Below are positions 37,645-42,825 of a stretch of DNA of 42,825 bases, in pieces (position 1 is the stretch's first letter; the number at the start of each line of letters is the position of its first letter). Below the pieces are notes generated by a model that made no database searches, had not been told where the DNA came from, and saw only the letters and a program-made list of their open reading frames with translations. The position numbers were made by a program, and so were the translations under genes. This stretch comes from Rhodoferax sp. (GTDB lineage: Bacteria; Pseudomonadota; Gammaproteobacteria; Burkholderiales; Burkholderiaceae_C), in assembly GCF_028715765.1 (NCBI RefSeq), contig NZ_JAQURE010000026.1, positions 1-42,825 on the forward strand. Direction: 5' to 3'.

Positions 37645-39923
37645 GTGAACCAGTGACCCACCTTCAGACAAGTCTGTCCAGTTCAAAGGCGATCCGTTGG
37701 GTGGTGGGTTTGGGGCTCACCGCCATGGTGGCCATCGGGCTGGTGCTGCTGTTTTTATTGACACAAGCCACCGCCAACCGTGATGTGTATGAGCGCAACT
37801 ACGCGCCGCTGTTTGTCATCAACCTGGTGGTGGCGGCGGTGTTGTTGCTGGTGATTGTCTGGGTTGGGTTTCGGCTGCTGTCACGGTTGAAACAAAAAAA
37901 ATTCGGCAGTCGGCTGCTGGTCAAGTTGGCAGCCGTGTTTGCTTTGGCTGGCTTTGCGCCTGGTGTTTTGATTTATGTGGTGTCTTACCAATTTGTGACA
38001 CGTTCCATTGAGAGCTGGTTTGATGTCAAGGTGGAGGGCGCTCTGGAGGCTGGGTTGAACCTGGGGCGCAGCACACTTGAATCCTTGGCGACAGATTTGT
38101 CCAGTAAAACCCTGGCTGCCGCTGCTCAGCTGACTGATGTATCTGATGCTGGCATGGCGCTGGCCTTGGTTCGCGCCCGAGATGCCTTGTCTTCAGAAGA
38201 TCTGATGCTCTGGGCCTCATCAGGACGACTGATTGCATCCGCGGGTAAATCACGTTACCAAATCAACCCCGATTTACCCACTGCAGCCCAGTTTCGCGCG
38301 GCTCGCACACAGCGGCAAGTGACCTGGATTGAGGGTCTTGATGAGGCTCAACCTGCGTCAGACGTGAACGCTCAAATCAAAGCACTGGTATGGGTCAGCA
38401 GTAACCGACTCTCTGCGCTGGGTGAATCTCGTTATTTGTTGGCCATCAAAACTTTGCCATCATCTCTGGTACGTGATGCATTGGCCGTGACGCAAGCCAA
38501 CCGCGAATACCAAGAAAGAGCGTTGGCACGTGATGGGCTCAAACGCATGTATGTGGCCACCCTCACCTTGAGTCTATTCATGGCGGTGTTTGGTGGTGTG
38601 TTGTTGGCCGTGCTTTTGGGTAACCAAATTGCCCGCCCCTTGCTGTTGTTGGCCGATGGGGTGCGGCAAGTGGCCGCGGGCGATCTAACCCCCAAGGCGT
38701 CGCTGCAAGGCAAGGATGAATTAGATGGCTTGACGCGTTCTTTTGCCAACATGACCCAACAGCTCTCTGACGCGCGCCAAGCGGTTCAGGTCAGCATGGA
38801 AGAGGTGAATTCGGCACGCTTAAATTTACAAACCATTCTTGACAATCTGACGGCTGGCGTGATGGTGCTGGATGCGCGTGGCGTGATTGTCTCGTCTAAC
38901 CCCGGGGCAACTCGAATTTTGCGCACGCCGTTGGCCGCTTTCGAAGGCAAATTGATGTCAGAAATTGAAGGTTTAGAGACTTTGGGGCTCAATGTTCAAG
39001 CTCAATTTGTGGCGTTTGAAGCACATGAAGGAGCGCGTGGCTTGGATCATTGGCAACAGTCATTTGAGTTAGGTGCCAGCGGCACTGCTCAAATCGGACG
39101 ACCTGCGAATGACCTCATCACGTTGGTGGCTCGTGGTGCTGAATTGCCAGGTCAGCAGCGACTGCTGGTGTTTGACGATATTTCAGAAATCGTCTCCGCG
39201 CAGCGTGCCCAAGCCTGGGGCGAGGTGGCGCGCCGTTTGGCGCATGAAATTAAAAATCCACTCACCCCCATTCAACTTTCGGCCGAACGCCTGGAAATGA
39301 AGCTCACCGGTAAATTGCCAGCGACTGAGCAGGCTTTGTTGATCAAATCAGTCAAAACCATCGTGGATCAGGTAGAGGCCATGAAGCGGTTGGTCAACGA
39401 ATTCAGAGACTACGCACGGTTGCCCGCGGCAGACCTCAAGCCTGTGGACATCAACGCACTGGTACAAGATGTGCTTAATCTTTACCATGCCAACCACGAA
39501 GTACATATTCAAACGGAGCTTGACCCCAACTGCCCCTCCATTTTGGGAGATGCGCAGCAGTTGCGCCAGGTGTTGCACAACTTGCTTCAAAATGCACAGG
39601 ATGCCACGCTCAGTGCCAACTGCGAAACCATGGAGCCTGTCATGCTGAAAACCCAGTGGCTCGCAGCCGCGAAGCGCGTGCGCATGAGTGTGGCAGATGG
39701 CGGTACAGGTTTTTCTGATCACATTCTCAAGCGTGCCTTTGAGCCGTATGTCACCACCAAAGACAAAGGAACCGGCTTGGGGCTGGCTGTGGTGAAAAAA
39801 ATTGCCGATGAACACGGTACCCGAGTCGAGATCGTCAATCGCATGAAGGATGGTCTGATTTGCGGGGCGCAAGTGTCGTTATCATTCGCCATCGGCAATG
39901 ATAAAAGCGTGCAACAAAGCTAG
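37641..39923 (+). CDS. ntrY: NtrY-like membrane sensor histidine kinase
   Basis: A 760-residue kinase with three to four N-terminal membrane helices (about 20-40, 55-80, 93-113, and about 305-330), an extracytoplasmic sensor region (about 115-300), HAMP (about 330-385), PAS (about 395-510), HisKA with the phospho-acceptor in RRLAHEIKNPLTPIQLSAER, and HATPase_c with N-box NLLQNAQDA, G1 DGGTGFSD and G2 GTGLGLAVVKK. All catalytic boxes are intact. It is paired with the response regulator 44 nt downstream. In related bacteria NtrY/NtrX concern nitrogen and redox control; the exact role here is not shown. Symbol by family. Confidence 0.88.
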   Translation: MSEPVTHLQTSLSSSKAIRWVVGLGLTAMVAIGLVLLFLLTQATANRDVYERNYAPLFVINLVVAAVLLLVIVWVGFRLLSRLKQKKFGSRLLVKLAAVFALAGFAPGVLIYVVSYQFVTRSIESWFDVKVEGALEAGLNLGRSTLESLATDLSSKTLAAAAQLTDVSDAGMALALVRARDALSSEDLMLWASSGRLIASAGKSRYQINPDLPTAAQFRAARTQRQVTWIEGLDEAQPASDVNAQIKALVWVSSNRLSALGESRYLLAIKTLPSSLVRDALAVTQANREYQERALARDGLKRMYVATLTLSLFMAVFGGVLLAVLLGNQIARPLLLLADGVRQVAAGDLTPKASLQGKDELDGLTRSFANMTQQLSDARQAVQVSMEEVNSARLNLQTILDNLTAGVMVLDARGVIVSSNPGATRILRTPLAAFEGKLMSEIEGLETLGLNVQAQFVAFEAHEGARGLDHWQQSFELGASGTAQIGRPANDLITLVARGAELPGQQRLLVFDDISEIVSAQRAQAWGEVARRLAHEIKNPLTPIQLSAERLEMKLTGKLPATEQALLIKSVKTIVDQVEAMKRLVNEFRDYARLPAADLKPVDINALVQDVLNLYHANHEVHIQTELDPNCPSILGDAQQLRQVLHNLLQNAQDATLSANCETMEPVMLKTQWLAAAKRVRMSVADGGTGFSDHILKRAFEPYVTTKDKGTGLGLAVVKKIADEHGTRVEIVNRMKDGLICGAQVSLSFAIGNDKSVQQS

Positions 39924-39967
39924 GTCACTCGCACAACACATCACTTTTTCAAGGGAAGCCCGACAAC

Positions 39968-40642
39968 ATGGCAAACATTTTGGTGGTGGATGACGAACTT
40001 GGCATTCGTGATCTGTTGTGTGAAATTCTCAACGATGAAGGTCATAGCGTTGAGGTGGCAGAAAACGCGGCACAAGCACGTGTCGCGCGTTTGAATGAAC
40101 GCCCAGACTTGGTTTTGCTTGACATTTGGATGCCCGACACGGATGGCGTCACTTTGCTCAAAGAATGGTCAACAACTGGGTTGCTGACCATGCCAGTGAT
40201 CATGATGAGTGGTCATGCCACCATCGACACGGCGGTCGAAGCAACCCGAATTGGTGCATTGGCGTTCTTGGAAAAACCGATCACGATGCAAAAACTGCTG
40301 AAAGCCGTTGAGCAGGGATTGACGCGCGGATCGCTGCGTAAGCACATTGCGCCGCCTGATCAACGCTCTGTGGAGTTGTCCCAGACGCGCCCTCTATCCC
40401 CTGACATTGTTGGCATTTCACCTGCCGTTGAGGATGTGTCAACGCAAGCAACGCGCAGTTTCATGCTGGACAAACCCTTGCGCGAGGGACGCGACGAATA
40501 TGAAAAAGCCTATTTTGAATTCCATTTGGTCAAAGAAAATGGTTCAATGACACGGGTGGCTGAAAAAACGGGTTTGGAGCGCACACACCTCTATCGCAAG
40601 CTCAAGCAGCTTGGCGTAGACCTGTCTCGCAAGCGCGGGTAA
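39968..40642 (+). CDS. NtrX-like response regulator lacking the AAA+ domain
   Basis: A 224-residue regulator: receiver domain (about 1-118) with acidic pocket VVDDE, phospho-acceptor Asp in LVLLDIWMPDTDG, Thr/Ser in VIMMSGHAT and Lys in FLEKPIT; a linker (about 120-175); and a Fis-type HTH (NGSMTRVAEKTGLERTHLYR). Full NtrX is about 450 residues with a sigma-54-activating AAA+ domain between these parts; here it is absent, while both junctions look clean. Such short forms occur in Burkholderiales, so this is probably an established variant acting by DNA binding, not a fresh deletion. AAGGGAAG precedes the ATG. Confidence 0.88.
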   Translation: MANILVVDDELGIRDLLCEILNDEGHSVEVAENAAQARVARLNERPDLVLLDIWMPDTDGVTLLKEWSTTGLLTMPVIMMSGHATIDTAVEATRIGALAFLEKPITMQKLLKAVEQGLTRGSLRKHIAPPDQRSVELSQTRPLSPDIVGISPAVEDVSTQATRSFMLDKPLREGRDEYEKAYFEFHLVKENGSMTRVAEKTGLERTHLYRKLKQLGVDLSRKRG

Positions 40643-40678
40643 AAGTTTCCTGGATTGAAGAAAATGCCAAAAATGCAT

Positions 40679-40687
40679 TGCTATAAT
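40679..40687 (+). promoter_or_regulatory. Extended -10 promoter of tRNA-Phe
   Basis: TGCTATAAT, a perfect -10 hexamer with the TGn extension, ends 10 nt before tRNA-Phe. No good -35 lies at 16-18 nt (TTGAAG at 40655 is 21 nt away), which fits an extended -10 promoter. Confidence 0.7.
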
Positions 40688-40697
40688 ATGCTGCTTA

Positions 40698-40773
40698 GGC
40701 CTGGTAGCTCAGTCGGTAGAGCAGAGGATTGAAAATCCTTGTGTCGGTGGTTCGATTCCGCCCCGGGCCACCA
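40698..40773 (+). tRNA. tRNA-Phe (GAA)
   Basis: Acceptor stem GGCCTGG/CCGGGCC (one T-G pair), D-arm GCTCAGTCGGTAGAGC, anticodon loop TTGAAAA (GAA) on stem AGGA/TCCT, T-arm CGGTGGTTCGATTCCGCC, encoded CCA. Confidence 0.97.
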
Positions 40774-40785
40774 CTTCATAAACTG

Positions 40786-40815
40786 TGCCAGCTTTTCAAG
40801 GCTGGCATTTTTTTT
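40786..40815 (+). terminator. Intrinsic terminator after tRNA-Phe
   Basis: TGCCAGC-TTTTCAAG-GCTGGCA followed by eight T. A textbook intrinsic terminator 12 nt after the tRNA. Confidence 0.93.
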
Positions 40816-41357
40816 GCCTAAATTTCCCCATTCCCCCAGTGAAAAGCATGAAACCTGTCTGTGCCATGTGCACAGCAAACGGCGCGGCTTCCGCCACCTC
40901 TACACCACTTTTCACTCAAAATTCGATTACGAATTGCTCTTTGTTCTCAAAGTATTCGCCGAACTATGTACAGAACGCACACGCACAACCCATTGTTTTC
41001 ATTGAATTTTGCCTCTGCTTCCAAAGATGAGTTCGAGAAAGTAAGTGCCTAAAAAAACATATTGACGGTTTTGAAAACGCATTTTTTATTTTTTAAGAAC
41101 AGAGAACACACACTTTTTGAACCCGAATCCATGGCTTTTTTGTATGGAGATATCGAGTCACATTCTGTTCAAGGCCAATTAAGCCGCCATGCTGGCAGAC
41201 GTTCACGGTTGCGGTAGTCGGATTTCTCGGTTGATTTCCATTCGTAGCTCTCCCGCTTCAATGAGCCTGAGCACGGTTGATAGGCCCGCAAGTTCAGAGA
41301 ATCAAGCGCATCTACAAAATACTTTTCTTTTATTTAATTTGCATCTACAATTTACCC
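40816..41357 (+). other. Gene-poor AT-rich region downstream of tRNA-Phe
   Basis: About 540 bp with no coding region I can support. Short frames here lack ribosome-binding sites, family motifs and consistent codon use. A TTGACG at 41062 has no well-placed -10. The last 50 bp contain the direct repeat before brnT. The stretch looks like degraded accessory DNA. Confidence 0.5.
41308..41355 (+). promoter_or_regulatory. Direct repeat upstream of brnT, candidate operator/promoter
   Basis: GCATCTACAAAATAC (41308-41322) and GCATCTACAATTTAC (41341-41355) are direct repeats 33 bp apart, about three helical turns. The second contains TACAAT, a possible -10, very close to the brnT ATG at 41358, implying a very short leader. 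BrnT-BrnA is known to repress its own promoter; that these repeats are its binding sites is inference. Confidence 0.45.
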
Positions 41358-41630
41358 ATGGTCACATTCGATGAAGTCAAACGCCAAGCCAACATCAAGA
41401 ACCACGGTTTTGACTTCTTGGGATGCGAGACAGTGTTTGAGGGCTTTACCATCACTCGCGAAGATGCGCGTGATGCTTACGGCGAATTGCGGCTGCAAAC
41501 GCTGGGTCTGTGGAATGGCAATGTGGTGTTTGTGGTGCATACCGCTCGCGGCAATGCAGACCACGTAATTTCGATTAGAAAGGCAGAAAAGCATGAAGAA
41601 CGCATCTACTGGAAAAACTTCCCCGACTGA
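41358..41630 (+). CDS. brnT: Type II toxin BrnT
   Basis: BrnT is a RelE-fold ribonuclease toxin. ATG 41358 gives MVTFDEVKRQANIKNHGFDF, the usual family start (90 residues); the reading from 41277 adds a hydrophobic leader and is rejected. Further family segments are AYGELRLQTLGLWNGNVVFVV, here in two parts, and ISIRKAEKHEERIYW near the end, which carries the conserved Arg/Lys/His residues. The stop lies 38 nt inside brnA, the usual toxin-first overlap of this system. Confidence 0.9.
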   Translation: MVTFDEVKRQANIKNHGFDFLGCETVFEGFTITREDARDAYGELRLQTLGLWNGNVVFVVHTARGNADHVISIRKAEKHEERIYWKNFPD

Positions 41631-41877
41631 AATGGTCAATGACCCTGACAGCCCAATCACCAGTGTTTCCGACTGGGAAGGTGCCGTTCTGAAGCAAGGT
41701 GGTGTCGTAGTTGGCCGTGCCCGTACTCGCGGGCCAAACCGTGGGCCACTCAAGGAACAAGTGGCAGTGCGGTACAGCCCAGACGTGCTGGCAGCATTTC
41801 GTTCCACCGGGGCAGGATGGCAGACACGCATGAATGAGGCTTTGCGAGACTGGTTGCGCACCCACTCGCTGGTGTAA
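41593..41877 (+). CDS. brnA: Antitoxin BrnA
   Basis: The 94-residue antitoxin neutralises BrnT and binds DNA. Its C-terminal half (VAVRYSPDVLAAFRSTGAGW, then QTRMNEALRDWL) is the BrnA ribbon-helix-helix domain; the N-terminal half should wrap the toxin. ATG 41593 overlaps brnT. The pair looks intact and is the only complete module in this accessory segment. Confidence 0.9.
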   Translation: MKNASTGKTSPTEMVNDPDSPITSVSDWEGAVLKQGGVVVGRARTRGPNRGPLKEQVAVRYSPDVLAAFRSTGAGWQTRMNEALRDWLRTHSLV

Positions 41878-41892
41878 TCCACACGGCCATCA

Positions 41893-42060
41893 ACCGGACG
41901 CGTTTAGTGCGCAAGTTGATGCAGAAATAGCGGCATCCCAGCGTACCACGCACAAAAAATTGGGTTTGCGCCAGGTCGAAGCGGGACTTTTGTTTGGTGG
42001 AGGCAGTTGCGCTTTTTCAGAGTACGAGCGCGGCAAGACGCAACCGCACAAATCCACAAT
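41893..42060 (+). pseudogene. MqsA-like antitoxin, C-terminal HTH remnant
   Basis: Translation in the frame of 41834 gives QVDAEIAASQRTTHKKLGLR followed by QVEAGLLFGGGSCAFSEYER and GKTQPHKST. This matches the HTH part of MqsA (consensus FGGGxNAFSRYERG). The N-terminal zinc-binding half is missing, no start codon or ribosome-binding site fits, and after KTQPHKST the usual LLRLLDRHP continuation is absent. No mqsR toxin is present. It runs into the next gene in a different frame. Confidence 0.65.
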
Positions 42061-42063
42061 GCC

Positions 42064-42345
42064 GTGCATGAAACGGCCGCTGATCTGCATCGGCTAGGCT
42101 TTATCGACAAACGCAAAATGGTCAAGTTTGATCTGCTGTGTCTTGAACCTATTGCGCCCTATGACAGCGAAAAAATTCGTGCACTGCGTGAACGACTTCA
42201 GTTGAGTCAATCCGTGCTAGCGGCAGTGCTGAACACCAGCTTATCGACAGTGCGCAAATGGGAGGTGGCGGACAAGCATCCCAGCGGCCCTTCCCTCAAG
42301 TTGCTCAGTCTGCTCGATCGCAAGGGGCTGGAAGCCTTGATTTGA
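42064..42345 (+). CDS. HigA/NadS-like HTH (XRE) protein, orphan
   Basis: From GTG 42064 the 93-residue reading begins VHETAADLHRLGFIDKRKMV, continues KFDLLCLEPIAPYDSEKIRALRE and ends RKWEVADKHPSGPSLKLLSL plus LDRKGLEALI. This is the layout of the HigA2/NadS family of antitoxins or regulators (consensus AlREr...SQavfAxxLNtSxsTVxkWE...rPsGpslKLL). The usual first 8-10 residues are not found; the frame instead continues upstream into mqsA-like DNA (from TTG 42007), so the true N-terminus is probably lost. No RelE/HigB toxin gene is next to it. It may be a decaying antitoxin. Confidence 0.65.
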   Translation: MHETAADLHRLGFIDKRKMVKFDLLCLEPIAPYDSEKIRALRERLQLSQSVLAAVLNTSLSTVRKWEVADKHPSGPSLKLLSLLDRKGLEALI

Positions 42346-42391
42346 TAGCCGCAATTTTTCATCCGTTACGGCCAACAGAGAAGGTTGAAAA

Positions 42392-42733
42392 CTACTGCCT
42401 TGGCGCTATAAACTCAAAGAGCTTGCGCTGTGCATCCCATTTGCTGTCGCGCTCCGGTGGTGGCACATCCGCACGCTGCTCGGGCGGCGTGGCTTTGAGC
42501 AGTGCCTCCACATGCGCCACGGTAATGGTGTTGCTGGCCACCATCAGCTCCACCGCCTCCACTTGGCGGGCGGCTTTCATGTTGCGCAAGATGCGCGTCA
42601 CATCCGGGGTGAACTGGTGGTCTTGCAGCAGGGCAATGGCTTCGGGGCAAATGCCAGACAGCAGGTTGATGCGCCGGTTGATGGAGCTCAGGTTGACATT
42701 GAACCCAGATAATCCATTAGAGATTTCGATGTT
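42392..42733 (-). pseudogene. RepB/ParB-like plasmid partition protein, C-terminal fragment
   Basis: The minus-strand frame reads NVNLSSINRRINLLSGICPE, then AIALLQDHQFTPDVTRILRN, MKAARQVEAVELMVASNT, ITVAHVEALLKATPPEQR, to TAG at 42392-42394. This is the C-terminal part of RepB/ParB-like proteins (consensus LLxGICPEAxxLLkD, ...RQxEAxELMvAxNxyTVxyxxALLxATPPeQ). A stop codon (complement of 42734-42736) cuts the frame at its 5' side and no start codon or N-terminal ParB domain is present. It points to a past plasmid or integrative element. Confidence 0.65.
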
Positions 42734-42825
42734 TCAAGCGAGTCCGAACTTGTGCAGACTTGGGTCAATTTCAGCTTGAGCCCAAAGGCCCTCAAACCAC
42801 TTTCGTCGCCGTCGTGCCAAAGCCA
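42734..42825 (-). CDS. Unidentified partial C-terminus at the right window edge
   Basis: In the frame that ends at the stop at 42734-42736 the minus strand reads ALARRRRKWFEGLWAQAEID then PSLHKFGLA. A competing frame reads WLWHDGDESGLRAFGLKLKL, faintly like the arm-binding domain of tyrosine recombinases, and stays open to 42688. I cannot decide between them from about 90 nt. Confidence 0.25.
   Translation of the reverse strand, partial: ALARRRRKWFEGLWAQAEIDPSLHKFGLA

Noticed and set aside
40739..41052. ORFs of 60-90 codons starting in or after tRNA-Phe
   Set aside because: They run through the tRNA 3' end and a strong terminator, with no ribosome-binding site or conserved motif.
41175..41300. 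Minus-strand reading FSELAGLSTVLRLIEAGELR, faintly like an excisionase-type HTH
   Set aside because: It is only about 32 codons, closed by a stop upstream and lacking a start; similarity is too slight to call a gene remnant.
42755..42825. Arm-binding domain of a tyrosine recombinase on the minus strand
   Set aside because: The resemblance (GLRAFGLKL) is short, the frame lacks the expected continuation, and an alternative frame is equally plausible.

Overview
The window reads as a chromosomal segment of a betaproteobacterium of the order Burkholderiales, most likely Comamonadaceae (Rhodoferax/Polaromonas-like). The support is the order tRNA-Tyr, tRNA-Gly, tRNA-Thr, tuf, tRNA-Trp, secE, nusG, rplKAJL, rpoBC, the character of the proteins, and a dispersed repeat of a type I associate with that family. 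Genus is inference; no search was run.

Region 1 (1-6168) is the 3' part of a cellulose-synthesis cluster: bcsE (cut by the left edge), a short BcsF-like membrane protein, bcsQ, bcsA and bcsG. The genes overlap or lie within 4 nt of each other. The left end is visibly more AT-rich than the rest. bcsB, bcsZ and bcsC are not in view. A convergent gene for a periplasmic chalcone-isomerase-like protein (6169-6759) follows with no gap.

Region 2 (6957-21591) is a trp gene set with insertions: trpE, then a c-di-GMP module, trpG, a DUF6880-like gene, ltaE, a LysE-family exporter, trpD, a 62-residue membrane ORF, trpC and ung. The c-di-GMP module has three genes: a Cache-PAS-PAS-GGDEF cyclase that overlaps trpE by GTGA, an orphan PhnD-like lipoprotein, and a HAMP-PAS-GGDEF-EAL protein with a C-terminal zinc-binding CZB domain. 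I consider this module, translationally joined to trpE and close to a c-di-GMP-dependent cellulose synthase, the best candidate for an undescribed system here. It resembles the known NspS/MbaA arrangement but uses another binding-protein family.

Region 3 (21653-35715) is the translation and transcription superoperon, with several RNA hairpins between genes and an intrinsic terminator after rpoC.

Region 4 (35736-40815) holds rsmB, a DUF4390 gene, an NtrY-like kinase, a short NtrX-like regulator without the AAA+ domain, and tRNA-Phe with an extended -10 promoter and a strong terminator.

Region 5 (40816-42825), downstream of tRNA-Phe, is an accessory scar: about 540 bp without a recognisable gene, a BrnT/BrnA toxin-antitoxin pair, an MqsA-like antitoxin remnant running into a HigA/NadS-like HTH gene, and on the minus strand a 5'-truncated RepB/ParB-like fragment next to another partial frame at the window edge.

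A repeat of about 50 bp occurs at least five times (15.3, 16.9, 17.5, 18.4 and 35.7 kb). Two copies lie in frame inside coding sequences (ltaE and the LysE gene), one forms the rpoC terminator, and one carries the probable ribosome-binding site of ltaE.
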